NCBI RefSeq assembly: GCF_028128615.1
Contig: NZ_AMDP01000002.1
Location: 434,001-498,000 of the forward strand
Length of the DNA: 64,000 bases
Reading direction: 5' to 3'
DNA from: Enterococcus sp. 5H
Lineage (GTDB): Bacteria > Bacillota > Bacilli > Lactobacillales > Enterococcaceae
Shown: piece by piece, positions 34,808 through 43,698 of the stretch
Position numbering within the stretch: the first letter of the stretch is position 1
How the letters are laid out: the number at the start of each line of letters is the position of its first letter
Position numbers and translations under genes: made by a program
Notes under the pieces: generated by a model
Told to the model about the DNA's origin: nothing
Seen by the model: only the letters and a program-made list of their open reading frames with translations
The model's database searches: none

Positions 34808-35526
34808 TTTCTTTTTACCTCAGTTTTCAAGAAAACTTCTTCAATAGAAGCAGCCTTAAATTGTTCTTTTAGTTGGTCAGGGGTTCCTAGAGCTAGAATT
34901 CCACCATTAATAATCAGTGCGACTTGGTCACATTTTTCAGCCTCATCCATAACATGGGTTGTTACAATGATAGCTTTCTGTTCGTTGGCTAAATCACGTA
35001 ATTGTTGCCAAATATCGACACGTAAACTCGGATCAATCCCAACAGTCGGTTCATCTAAAACTAATAAATCAGGATTTGAAAGTAGGGTAATAGCTAAGGA
35101 TAGACGACGTTTCATTCCGCCAGAATAGGTAGTAACTAACTGATTCTTAAAGTCTTGCAAATCCACTAGATTCAAGTACTTTTCAATTGCGCTATCAAGT
35201 TCGTTTCCTTTGATATTCATGAGATTGCCAAAAAAAGTTAAGTTTTCTTTGGCACTCAAATCTTCATATAATGCATCGCTTTGTCCCATATAACCAATTT
35301 TAGCTAAAATTTTTCGGTTGGGCATTGTTGTATTAAATATTTCTACAGAACCATTATCTAATTTTTCCATCCCCAATAAACATTTAATCAAAGTTGTTTT
35401 CCCTGCGCCGCTAGGTCCGATTAAACCCAAAATTGTGCCGGAAGGTAGTTGAACAGATACATCTTTTAATACGTCGAGTTTGCCAAAGGATTTAGAAGCG
35501 TGAGTGATGCTCGCAACTTTATTCAT
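34804..35526 (-). CDS. ABC transporter ATP-binding protein
   Basis: This 240-residue nucleotide-binding subunit has Walker A GPSGAGKTT (about 37-45), the signature YSGGMKRRLSLA (about 138), Walker B LLVLDEPTVGIDP (about 158) and the H-loop in VTTHVMDEAEKC. The VGIDP sequence after Walker B and the short C-terminus place it with DrrA/CcmA-like exporters. AAAGGAGG precedes the ATG. It is the first gene of the pair with the permease at 33716. A promoter with an overlapping palindrome lies upstream, suggesting dedicated repression, although no regulator gene is adjacent. Confidence 0.9.
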   Translation of the reverse strand: MNKVASITHASKSFGKLDVLKDVSVQLPSGTILGLIGPSGAGKTTLIKCLLGMEKLDNGSVEIFNTTMPNRKILAKIGYMGQSDALYEDLSAKENLTFFGNLMNIKGNELDSAIEKYLNLVDLQDFKNQLVTTYSGGMKRRLSLAITLLSNPDLLVLDEPTVGIDPSLRVDIWQQLRDLANEQKAIIVTTHVMDEAEKCDQVALIINGGILALGTPDQLKEQFKAASIEEVFLKTEVKRK

Positions 35527-35556
35527 CTAAAAAACAAACCTCCTTTAACTAATGTG

Positions 35557-35596
35557 TATACTCTGATAAGTATAGAAGCATTTCTCTTTAATTCAA
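35557..35596 (-). promoter_or_regulatory. Promoter and operator-like palindrome of the ABC exporter
   Basis: On the minus strand, TTGAAT (35591-35596) and TATACT (35569-35574) have a 16-base spacer. The -10 box is one arm of the palindrome TATACT-N6-AGTATA (35557-35574), so a bound protein would block polymerase. Confidence 0.55.
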
Positions 35597-35905
35597 GTAA
35601 TATACACCGGATTATTCGATAATTTTAAAAGGAGATTAGAAGTATGGGCTATTATAGAAAGAAATCGAAATCTGATTTATGATAAATGCAAATCTAGTTG
35701 AGGATCAGGACAAGATTTATAAACTATACAATATAATATTAAAGTTGATATACGGTGACCGAATCATATCTAATCTACAAAAAATGAACTTAAAATAGAT
35801 AAAAATTAATTGCATGAGTCAGATAGAGGATGAAACTAGATGAACCAACAGATCTCACTAAAAACAAAAGAACTTTGTATAATGTATATTATGTTAACTA
35901 AAATA
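35597..35905. other. Gene-poor region
   Basis: There is no convincing gene. An AAAAGGAGA at about 35628-35636 precedes an ATG at 35644 that opens only 12 codons. A 54-codon ORF from 35840 runs antisense into cls and is not credible. The stretch may be the remains of a lost gene, but I cannot show it. Confidence 0.3.
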
Positions 35906-35917
35906 AAATATTATTTT

Positions 35918-35948
35918 AGGACGAAACTTATATTAGTTTCGTCCCTAT
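35918..35948 (-). terminator. Terminator after cls
   Basis: GGACGAAACT pairs with AGTTTCGTCC around a short loop. T-rich sequence follows on the minus strand. Confidence 0.75.
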
Positions 35949-35966
35949 CTCTTCTGCTAAACGCAG

Positions 35967-37436
35967 CTATAAAATCGGTGATAATAACCTTGAGAAGTTT
36001 TGTTTAAATCGTAACCAGTGAGTTTGATTACTCATTATTTCATCTGTTAACAAAATACTTTGAGTAATATCATGTTTAAAGATCTCAGTTAATTTTGAAG
36101 CGATTTGTGCGTCGTATATAAACGTACTCACTTCAAAATTTAAAGCATAACTACGGATATCCTGATTTGTTGTTCCGACCATACAAATCTCATTATCAAT
36201 AATCATTGTCTTAGCATGTAAAAAACCATTTTGATACATATAAATTTTCACTCCGCGCATATGTAGATAATTCGCAAAATATTGCGTCGCACGATAAATA
36301 AACGGATGATCCGGCATACATGGAATCATAATTCTTACGTCAATTCCTGATCTGACAGCGATTAATAGCGCGTTAATCATACTTTCGTCCGGAATTAAAT
36401 AAGGCGTCTGGATCCAAACAGATTTTTCAGCTGATAATATCATTTTGATAAAACCACTTTTGAGAATTTCTTCTTCAGTATCAGGTCCATCTGAAACAAC
36501 TTGCAAAGCTAAATTTCCTAGTTCTTCATCACTGGCAATTCGGAAATAATTTTCTGAATAATCCATTTTGTCTGACGGATGTTGTACTGACGCATTCCAA
36601 TCCATAATAAAAATTTCCTGCAGCGAAAATACTGAGGTACCAACTAAACGAATATGGGTATCTCTCCAATAGCCAAATTTTTTACTCTCACCTAGATACT
36701 GATCCCCAACATTGAAGCCCCCTGTCCACCCTATTTTGCCATCAATAACGACAATTTTCCGATGTAAATGGTAGTTCAAACGTGTCTTTCTAATCATATC
36801 TTTAGAAGTGATAAATGGTGTAACTTTACCACTTAATGCAACAAAATCTTTAAAAAACTTCTTATTTGCGCCAGGAGACCCCCATGGATCGTAAATTAAA
36901 TGAACAGCAACACCCTCTTTTAATTTCTCACACAGTAAACTTAAAAAACGATTGCCAATACAGTCATTAAAAAATGAATAATACTCTACATGAACAGTTT
37001 CTTCTGCCTTACGAATATCCTCAAATAAAGCTTCGAACTTTTCTTTACCGTCTGTATAAATAGCTAAACTATTACGTTTACTTAAAGGAGAGGCATCCAT
37101 ATTTCTGAAATATTTATTTAAAACACGTGCATCCGTTAACAAATTGATATCTAAAGTCCCATTGGCTTTTAAATTGTCTTGATCGACCATTTCCTTAATC
37201 TCAGCAATCTTTGCCTTATCATCAGAACTTAAATTAAAAACCTTTTGACCATCGATTCCCCTTCCACAAAATAGATAGATCACAAAACCAAGACCTGGTA
37301 AAAATAATAAAGTTAAAATCCATGCTAAAACACTGGAAATATTCCGTGGTTTTCTAAAAACTGTAATCAATGCTGCTGCTGTATTTAGTAATAACAAACC
37401 CACAAGTATGATGATAAAAATGTTCATCTTTTTCAT
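35967..37436 (-). CDS. cls: Cardiolipin synthase
   Basis: This 489-residue membrane enzyme joins two phosphatidylglycerol molecules into cardiolipin. Two N-terminal helices (about 4-24 and 35-55) anchor it. Two phospholipase D motifs of the HxKxxxxD type are complete: HLHRKIVVIDG with downstream GGFNVGD, and FLHAKTMIIDN with downstream GTTNQD. The length is typical. The start may be ATG 37436 or the in-frame ATG 37427; GAGGGAG lies just upstream, so the choice changes only three residues. It is transcribed alone, with a terminator downstream. Confidence 0.93.
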   Translation of the reverse strand: MKKMNIFIIILVGLLLLNTAAALITVFRKPRNISSVLAWILTLLFLPGLGFVIYLFCGRGIDGQKVFNLSSDDKAKIAEIKEMVDQDNLKANGTLDINLLTDARVLNKYFRNMDASPLSKRNSLAIYTDGKEKFEALFEDIRKAEETVHVEYYSFFNDCIGNRFLSLLCEKLKEGVAVHLIYDPWGSPGANKKFFKDFVALSGKVTPFITSKDMIRKTRLNYHLHRKIVVIDGKIGWTGGFNVGDQYLGESKKFGYWRDTHIRLVGTSVFSLQEIFIMDWNASVQHPSDKMDYSENYFRIASDEELGNLALQVVSDGPDTEEEILKSGFIKMILSAEKSVWIQTPYLIPDESMINALLIAVRSGIDVRIMIPCMPDHPFIYRATQYFANYLHMRGVKIYMYQNGFLHAKTMIIDNEICMVGTTNQDIRSYALNFEVSTFIYDAQIASKLTEIFKHDITQSILLTDEIMSNQTHWLRFKQNFSRLLSPIL

Positions 37437-37645
37437 TTCTCCCTCAAATTAAGTAATATATTGATTATAGCAAAAACTAACGATTCATCCAACAATTAGT
37501 TCATTCTAGTTAAATTCCAATCATTTATAAAAGAAACATAAAAACTTTATATTTTTTGAATACCTTCGAAATAAACACTTTATATTTTTACGATATTGTA
37601 CTATAATGTGCGAATATGTTTAATTGAAAAGAGGAATCATTTATC

Positions 37646-38179
37646 ATGGATATCAAGATGTTGGTTACAATTTTTGTCATTAATTTTTCGTATATTACGT
37701 TAAATACAATCCGTTTTATGCTGACAATGAAAGGTTATCGGGTGATTGCCCCATTAGTTAGCATGGCTGAGATTACTATTTATGTATTAGGTTTAAGCAT
37801 GGTATTGAATCGGTTGGACAATCCTATAAACTTAGTTGTTTATGCCCTTGGCTACGCGGTTGGAATTAGTGTCGGGATAAAAATTGAAGATTATTTAGCT
37901 TTAGGTTATATCATGGTTACGGCTATTCTACCTTCATCGACAGAACAATTGAATCTTGCTGAAATGTTAAGAGAACACGGATATGGTGTTACCCAAAGTT
38001 TTGGACAAGGACGTGAAGGTGAACGGATAATTCTAGAAATTCTTTCGCCAAGAAAAAATGAACGAAACCTATATAAATTAATTAACGAACTAGAACCGCG
38101 AGCTTTTATGATCTCGTATGAACCCAAGTATATATCAGGTGGATTTTGGACCAAAAAAGTTCGTAAAAGAAATACCTAA
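37646..38179 (+). CDS. DUF2179/UPF0316 membrane protein
   Basis: This 177-residue protein has three or four hydrophobic helices in residues 1-105 and a soluble C-terminal DUF2179 domain (about 107-165, including ILEILSPRKNERNLYKLI). The family (UPF0316, B. subtilis YebE-type) is widespread in Firmicutes and uncharacterised. AAAGAGG precedes the ATG. A TATAAT box at 37612-37617 is the likely -10, with no strong -35. The gene is monocistronic. Confidence 0.8.
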   Translation: MDIKMLVTIFVINFSYITLNTIRFMLTMKGYRVIAPLVSMAEITIYVLGLSMVLNRLDNPINLVVYALGYAVGISVGIKIEDYLALGYIMVTAILPSSTEQLNLAEMLREHGYGVTQSFGQGREGERIILEILSPRKNERNLYKLINELEPRAFMISYEPKYISGGFWTKKVRKRNT

Positions 38180-38206
38180 AATCAGTTGATACTGGTTTTA
38201 GGTATT
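38171..38206. terminator. Terminator after the DUF2179 gene
   Basis: AATACCTAAAA and CAG pair with CTG and TTTTAGGTATT. The upstream arm overlaps the stop codon. Confidence 0.7.
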
Positions 38207-38231
38207 TTAGTTTACATAATATAATTATGGT

Positions 38232-39158
38232 CTATTTAACATTTTTGAAATAGTGTAAGGATTTATTTTGAGGAAAACATTCTTTAAATAAAGAACGAAA
38301 TAATTGTAGTTTAAAAAAGACTCGTTGATTCACATCCTCTATCAACTTCCATGATTCAGATAATTCCAGCGCCAACTCTTCTAAAACAGGTTCTAATTCT
38401 ATTGGAGGAGACAAATTTTCCAAAATAGGTGTTACAATGATCTCTTCCCCTACTTCATTTTGAATCAGGTCACCTGTTAAAAGTAATGTCTCACGGAAAA
38501 TATCCCGTTTCGTTTTGGCTACTTTTTGTCTTTTAGCAGATCGGATAACTTTCTGAAGTTGTGGAATGAAGTAATTAATATCAACATCACCAACTAAATC
38601 TTGCAGAGGTTTGAATTGGTCTGGCAGCTTTGTTTGAGCAGATAACAAAGTAAAAAAGTTTGCTAGATCTAACGGCTGCTGTCTTTTCAAACAAATTGAA
38701 ACCATTTTCCATGTATCATTGCCTACTTCCCTCTTAATAAAAAAATCTGCTTCTCTGACACCGAAGAAATATGGATTACGCTCTTCTGAAAAAAGCAAGC
38801 TCCAAAACCATTCTCCAAATAGATAGCAAGCAGTCTCAGCATTTTCTCCAATTATTATTTTTAAGCTATCAATAATTGTTTCTGAAATTTGAATTGGAGG
38901 TTCAGGTTGAAATATAGGAAATAATAAAGAATATCTTCTATCTTTACGCTGAATAAGCTTATATTTGATTAATTTATCCAAAAATAGTTCTAAGTTTGTA
39001 TCTGTATGAATATCTGTTTTTAGTTTCCTTAGAATAATTTCTTGATTGCAGTGCTTGATAAAATAATCAACAATTGTTTGAAATAATGGATCGTTGACCA
39101 CTTTTGTAATATCTTTTGACTGATTGTTATTATCAAAAAAATAGGTAATAGCTTCCAA
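38232..39158 (-). CDS. Hypothetical protein (308 aa)
   Basis: This soluble, mostly helical protein has no signal peptide and no motif I can name. An N-terminal segment (about 20-80) could be a winged helix. The middle is rich in aromatic residues (YLFGEWFWSLLF, about 113-124), and the C-terminal third is acidic and helical. It follows ppaC on the same strand. Streptococci also carry an uncharacterised gene (DUF1803) beside ppaC, and this may be a longer relative, though I am unsure. The start is a TTG at 39158 with only a weak GAGTG upstream, so the true N-terminus is uncertain. Confidence 0.6.
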   Translation of the reverse strand: MEAITYFFDNNNQSKDITKVVNDPLFQTIVDYFIKHCNQEIILRKLKTDIHTDTNLELFLDKLIKYKLIQRKDRRYSLLFPIFQPEPPIQISETIIDSLKIIIGENAETACYLFGEWFWSLLFSEERNPYFFGVREADFFIKREVGNDTWKMVSICLKRQQPLDLANFFTLLSAQTKLPDQFKPLQDLVGDVDINYFIPQLQKVIRSAKRQKVAKTKRDIFRETLLLTGDLIQNEVGEEIIVTPILENLSPPIELEPVLEELALELSESWKLIEDVNQRVFFKLQLFRSLFKECFPQNKSLHYFKNVK

Positions 39159-39182
39159 AATATATTCACTCTTTTCTAAAGC

Positions 39183-39227
39183 AATAAAACTGCAGTTAAA
39201 GCAATTGAGGCTTTCTGCAGTTTTATT
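39183..39227 (-). terminator. Terminator after ppaC
   Basis: AATAAAACTGCAG pairs perfectly with CTGCAGTTTTATT, with an inner AAAGC/GCTTT stem. The weak T-run suggests partial read-through into the 38232-39158 gene. Confidence 0.7.
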
Positions 39228-39244
39228 TAATAATGTATATGTGT

Positions 39245-40171
39245 TTAGCTAAATACTTCTGTTAACTGAGGAACAACTTGTTTTTTGCGAGAAACAACAC
39301 CATTTAAGAATGCACGATTGTTGTCTAAAGTAACTCCAAAAGCAGCTTCCACTTTATCAATTGAATCGCCAATTACTAAAAGTTCAGAGTTACTATTTAA
39401 AATATCAGTAATGATCAAAACGAATAAATCATAGCCATTTGCTTTAATCTCATTGTTCATCGCAGCTTCTAGCTCATCCTGACGATCTAACACTTCATTC
39501 AAATCAACTGTATTGACTTGGGCAATTCGTACATTTTTGTCTCCCATTGGGAAGCTTTTTGCATCTAAATCTAGTAATATATCTGCAGGTTTATCACTTA
39601 AATTTGTACCAGCTTTTAACATGTCTAAACCGTAGCCATTTAAATTAATTTCTGCAATGTCTGCTAATTCATTGGCAGCATCTATATCTTCTTGAGTGCA
39701 CGTTGGTGATTTAAACAATAAAGTATCAGAAATAATTGCAGAAACCATCATTCCAGCAATTTGCTTAGGAACAGTCACATTGTTTTCTTTAAACATCTTA
39801 AAAATGATTGTACTTGTACATCCTAGCGGTTCTGCACGATAGTACAACGGATCTGCTGTTTCAAAATTTGCGATACGGTGATGATCGACCACAGCTAAGA
39901 TATTTAAATCAGCAATATCAGAAATACTTTGTTGGAATTCGTTATGATCCACTAACATCACTTGAGTTGTTTCACCAGCAGCGCTCTCTACCACTCTTGG
40001 TGCATCAACGTTAAAATAATCAAGTGCATATTGCGTTTCTTCGCTCGGTGTTCCTAAAGCAACAGGTTCAGTGTCCTTACCTAGTTCTTTTTGTAAATAA
40101 GCGAAACTGATTGCTGCTCCAATGGCATCTGTATCAGGATTTCGGTGTCCAAAAACAAGAATTTTTGACAT
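39245..40171 (-). CDS. ppaC: Manganese-dependent inorganic pyrophosphatase (family II)
   Basis: The enzyme hydrolyses pyrophosphate to drive biosynthesis, using two Mn2+ ions. The DHH-type motifs are clear: [13 protein letters not shown] near the N-terminus, VDHNEFQQ, and VDHHRIANF. The C-terminal DHHA2 domain ends with RKKQVVPQL, which carries the substrate-binding arginine and lysines. The length of 308 residues is standard. GAAGGAG precedes the ATG. It lies upstream of an unknown gene, with a hairpin between them. Confidence 0.95.
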   Translation of the reverse strand: MSKILVFGHRNPDTDAIGAAISFAYLQKELGKDTEPVALGTPSEETQYALDYFNVDAPRVVESAAGETTQVMLVDHNEFQQSISDIADLNILAVVDHHRIANFETADPLYYRAEPLGCTSTIIFKMFKENNVTVPKQIAGMMVSAIISDTLLFKSPTCTQEDIDAANELADIAEINLNGYGLDMLKAGTNLSDKPADILLDLDAKSFPMGDKNVRIAQVNTVDLNEVLDRQDELEAAMNNEIKANGYDLFVLIITDILNSNSELLVIGDSIDKVEAAFGVTLDNNRAFLNGVVSRKKQVVPQLTEVFS

Positions 40172-40215
40172 AAAAATAATTCACTCCTTCTATCTTCTTC
40201 ATTATTAATAATAAC

Positions 40216-40263
40216 AAAAAATAGAAAAGAAACAACAATAATTGTCGCTCTTTTCTATTTTTA
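40216..40263 (-). terminator. Terminator after pflA
   Basis: AAAAATAGAAAAGA pairs with TCTTTTCTATTTTT, with an inner ACAA/TTGT stem, and T-rich sequence follows on the minus strand. Confidence 0.75.
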
Positions 40264-40267
40264 TTGA

Positions 40268-41032
40268 CTATCTTGTGGCATATTTTTGATAATCATTGAC
40301 GTGTAGCAGTTTCTTCGCGTTTGTTACACGATCTTCAGTCGGAGGCTCAATGCCATCTAGCGGATAAGTTAATCCTAATTCATCCCATTTATACTTACCC
40401 ATCGTGTGATACGGTAAAACCTCTACTTTATCAACATTTTTTAGTGTTTTGATAAAACTATCTAAACGAATAAGATATTCATCATAATCGCTACGTTCTG
40501 GCACTAATACATGACGAATCCAGACTGGCTTACCAATTTCTGATAAGTACTGTGCCATCTCCAAAATATTTTCATTCCCTAAAGAAGTTAAGAGCTTGTG
40601 TTGTTCATTATCAATATGTTTAATATCAAATAATAACAGGTCTGTATAATTCATTAACTCTTCGAATTGACTGAAGAACGGCTCTTCTCTAGTGAAAGGT
40701 TTCCCACACGTATCAATCGTTGTATGGATTCCTTTTTCTTTGGCCTTTTTGAACAAGTCTGTTAAGAATTCTAACTGAAGTAAAGGTTCTCCACCGCTGA
40801 CCGTGATCCCGCCTTTGTCACCCCAATAAGAACGATATTTTATTGCCTCGTCCAAAACTTCATCTGTTGTAACTTCACGCCCGCCGGAACCGATTTTCCA
40901 AGTATCGGGATTATGACAAAATTGGCAACGCATCCGGCAACCTTGGGTAAATACGATAAAACGAACACCAGGACCATCTACGGTTCCAAAATTTTCTGTA
41001 GAATGGATTCTACCAATTACAGGAGCTGTCAT
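40268..41032 (-). CDS. pflA: Pyruvate formate-lyase activating enzyme
   Basis: This radical-SAM enzyme generates the glycyl radical in pyruvate formate-lyase under anaerobic conditions. The cluster motif CxxxCxxC is present as GCRMRCQFCHNP, followed by the GGEPLLQ SAM-binding stretch. The 254-residue length is usual for PflA. It follows pflB with a 135-base gap that contains a hairpin, so pflB is probably expressed in excess over pflA by partial termination. Confidence 0.95.
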   Translation of the reverse strand: MTAPVIGRIHSTENFGTVDGPGVRFIVFTQGCRMRCQFCHNPDTWKIGSGGREVTTDEVLDEAIKYRSYWGDKGGITVSGGEPLLQLEFLTDLFKKAKEKGIHTTIDTCGKPFTREEPFFSQFEELMNYTDLLLFDIKHIDNEQHKLLTSLGNENILEMAQYLSEIGKPVWIRHVLVPERSDYDEYLIRLDSFIKTLKNVDKVEVLPYHTMGKYKWDELGLTYPLDGIEPPTEDRVTNAKKLLHVNDYQKYATR

Positions 41033-41122
41033 TCTAAATTCCTCATTTCTTCATGTCTGATTTAACAAACGAGCTCTTTATGTAGTGTAAGAGTAAATCA
41101 AGTTTGCTCGGTTTTTCTTTTA

Positions 41123-41154
41123 AAAAAAGGGATGACCGAGAAGTCACCCCTTCA
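41123..41154 (-). terminator. Attenuating terminator between pflB and pflA
   Basis: On the minus strand AAGGGGTGAC pairs with GTCATCCCTT around a short loop, followed by seven Ts. It may set the pflB:pflA ratio. Confidence 0.75.
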
Positions 41155-41166
41155 ATTGTTTATTTA

Positions 41167-43413
41167 TTACAGTCTATCGTGTGAAGTTCTTGAAATAACA
41201 TCTGCTTGTTGTTCAGGAGTTAAATCACGGAATTTCACAGCATATCCAGATACACGGATAGTTAAGTTAGGGTATTTTTCAGGATGTGCTTGAGCGTCTA
41301 ATAATAATTCATTTGTGAATACGTTAACGTTCAAGTGGTAACCACCTTTATCGAAGTATCCATCCATTACGTTACGTAAGTTATCAATTCTTGTATCATC
41401 ATCTTTACCTAAACCATTAGGATTGATTGTTTGTGTATTAGAGATTCCATCTAACGCACTTGTATATTCTAATCTAGCAGTTGAGTTAAGTGATGCTAAA
41501 AGACCATTTTTCTCACCTAAGAATTTACCATCTTGGTAACTTGGGTTAGCACCTGGTGCTAATGGTTTACCAGCACGTCGTCCATCAGGTGTGTTACCTG
41601 TTGCTTTACCGTAAACAACGTTTGAAGTGATTGTTAATAATGATGTTGTTGGTTTAGCATTACGGTACGTATGTTGACGTCTGATTTGAGTCATGAAGTA
41701 CTCAAGAATCCAGTTAGCTGCTGCATCTGCTTCTTCATTATCGTTACCATAAGTTGGGAACTCATTTTGAGGAACATAATCAATTGCTAAGCCGTCTTCA
41801 TCACGGATTACTTGTACATTACCATGTTTGATCGCCATTACTGAGTCAGCAGCATGTGAAATTCCTGCAATACCAGTTGCAAATGTACGTTGTAAGTTGC
41901 TTTCCATGAAGGCTAATTGAGCTGCTTCATATGAATATTTATCATGCATGTAGTGGATAACGTTTAGAGTATTTACATACAATTCTGCTAACCAATCCAT
42001 AATATCTTTGTAACGATCGATAAATTCGTTGTAGTCTAAAGTATCGCCAGTCATCGGACGGAATTTAGGCGCAACTTGCATCTTCGTTTTCTCGTCTACT
42101 CCACCATTGATTGCATAAAGCACAGCTTTCGCTAAGTTAGCACGAGCACCGAAGAATTGCATATCTTTACCCATAACAGTTGCAGATACACAACAAGCGA
42201 TAGCACAGTCGTCTGATCCCCAGTTTGAACGTAATAAGTCATCATTTTCAAATTGGATAGATGAACTTTGTTTGGCAATCTTAGACGCAAATGTTCTGAA
42301 ACCTACTGGTAAATGTGAAGAATATAGCACAGTTAAGTTAGGTTCTGGAGATGGTCCCATATTTGTTAACGTGTGTAAGATACGGAAATCACTCTTAGTC
42401 ACTAATGAACGGCCATCTAAGCCCATCCCAGCGATTGACAATGTAGCCCAAATTGGGTACCCAGAAAATAATTGGTTATATTCTGGTGTACGAGCAAATT
42501 TAACCATACGTAATTTCATGATTAAGTGATCGATCATTTCTTGTGCATCAAATTCAGTAATTGCGCCTGCTTCTAAATCACGTTGGATATAGATATCTAA
42601 GAATGCTGAGATACGACCAATAGACATTGCAGCACCGTTTTGAGATTTGATCGCACCAAGGTAACCAAAGTATAACCATTGGATAGCTTCTTTTGAATTT
42701 TCAGCTGGTTTTGAAATATCAAAGCCATAAGTTGAAGCCATTTCTTTAAGGTCAGCCATTGCTCTAATTTGTTCAGAAATTTCTTCTCTTAGACGAATAA
42801 CATCGTCAGTCATTACTTTATTACCAGTATTGCTTAAATCTTTTTTCTTTTCAGCAATCAAGAAATCCATACCATATAATGCAATACGACGGTAATCACC
42901 GATAATACGACCGCGGCCATAAGCATCTGGTAAACCAGTAATAATTTTGTTTTTGCGAGCTGATCTCATTTCAGGCGTGTAAGCATCGAATACACCTTGG
43001 TTATGTGTTTTTCTCCACTCAGTAAAGATTTTAGACATTTCAGCGTCTACTTCGTAACCATTTGAAGTTAAAGAATTGTTTGCCATGTTGATACCGCCAA
43101 ATGGCATGAATGCTTGTTTCAATGGTACATCTGTTTGTAAACCGACGATTGTTTCTTCTTCTTTAATTAAATATCCAGGTTCATGAGATGTGATTGTTGC
43201 AGGAATGTTGCTGTCCATGTCGTAAACACCATTTTTTTCGTGTTGTACTTCAAATAATTCCTGTAATTTAGTCCATAATTTGTCTGTGCTTGGTGCGATT
43301 GGTTCTAGGAAAGAATCGTCACCTGTGTATTCAGTGTAGTTTCTTTGAATAAAATCACGCGTGTCTACTGATGTTTTCCATTTGTCGCCTTTAAAGCCTT
43401 TCCATTGCTCCAT
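41167..43413 (-). CDS. pflB: Pyruvate formate-lyase (formate C-acetyltransferase)
   Basis: This is the central anaerobic enzyme, converting pyruvate and CoA to acetyl-CoA and formate. The adjacent catalytic cysteines lie in [11 protein letters not shown], and the glycyl-radical site is RVSGYAVKF near the C-terminus. The 748-residue length is normal. AAGGAGG precedes the ATG. It heads the pflB-pflA unit and has a clear promoter upstream with an overlapping palindrome. The radical glycine makes it oxygen-sensitive, which contrasts with the oxygen-linked nox and npr genes in this window. Confidence 0.96.
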   Translation of the reverse strand: MEQWKGFKGDKWKTSVDTRDFIQRNYTEYTGDDSFLEPIAPSTDKLWTKLQELFEVQHEKNGVYDMDSNIPATITSHEPGYLIKEEETIVGLQTDVPLKQAFMPFGGINMANNSLTSNGYEVDAEMSKIFTEWRKTHNQGVFDAYTPEMRSARKNKIITGLPDAYGRGRIIGDYRRIALYGMDFLIAEKKKDLSNTGNKVMTDDVIRLREEISEQIRAMADLKEMASTYGFDISKPAENSKEAIQWLYFGYLGAIKSQNGAAMSIGRISAFLDIYIQRDLEAGAITEFDAQEMIDHLIMKLRMVKFARTPEYNQLFSGYPIWATLSIAGMGLDGRSLVTKSDFRILHTLTNMGPSPEPNLTVLYSSHLPVGFRTFASKIAKQSSSIQFENDDLLRSNWGSDDCAIACCVSATVMGKDMQFFGARANLAKAVLYAINGGVDEKTKMQVAPKFRPMTGDTLDYNEFIDRYKDIMDWLAELYVNTLNVIHYMHDKYSYEAAQLAFMESNLQRTFATGIAGISHAADSVMAIKHGNVQVIRDEDGLAIDYVPQNEFPTYGNDNEEADAAANWILEYFMTQIRRQHTYRNAKPTTSLLTITSNVVYGKATGNTPDGRRAGKPLAPGANPSYQDGKFLGEKNGLLASLNSTARLEYTSALDGISNTQTINPNGLGKDDDTRIDNLRNVMDGYFDKGGYHLNVNVFTNELLLDAQAHPEKYPNLTIRVSGYAVKFRDLTPEQQADVISRTSHDRL

Positions 43414-43462
43414 TGTGGGCCTCCTTAGTATGCTGAAATCTATGTAACAGCTTTATGTGATT

Positions 43463-43490
43463 AGTATAACACACGATCGTTTTTATGCAA
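43463..43490 (-). promoter_or_regulatory. pflB promoter with overlapping TGTG-N10-CACA palindrome
   Basis: On the minus strand, TTGCAT (43485-43490) and TATACT (43463-43468) have a 16-base spacer. The -10 box lies inside a TGTG-N10-CACA element (about 43456-43473), a plausible Rex- or Crp/Fnr-type site. Confidence 0.5.
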
Positions 43491-43631
43491 GCCTTTTCTT
43501 ACTATGTTTTGAGCAAATTAGAACTTTTTCATCTTAATTTAAGCTAAAATGCTTATATAACAGCTTTTTATTTTTGTGATTTAATTAACTAATTAACTTT
43601 ATTATAATATGAAATCTGTATTTTCTGTAAT

Positions 43632-43674
43632 ATAAAAACCGGAAACTGTACTAATACAGTTTCCGGTTTTTATA
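43632..43674 (-). terminator. Terminator after parC
   Basis: AAAAACCGGAAACTGTA pairs perfectly with TACAGTTTCCGGTTTTT around a 4-base loop. It ends the parE-parC operon. Confidence 0.9.
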
Positions 43675-43698
43675 AATTATATAGAACAGAATTTCCGT

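Noticed and set aside
35644-35682. 12-codon ORF after AAAAGGAGA
   Set aside because: It is too short and unsupported to call a gene, though the ribosome site is good. Left as part of the gene-poor region.
35840-36004. 54-codon plus-strand ORF near the cls 3' end
   Set aside because: It reads through the cls terminator and antisense into cls, with a poor ribosome site and no recognisable product.
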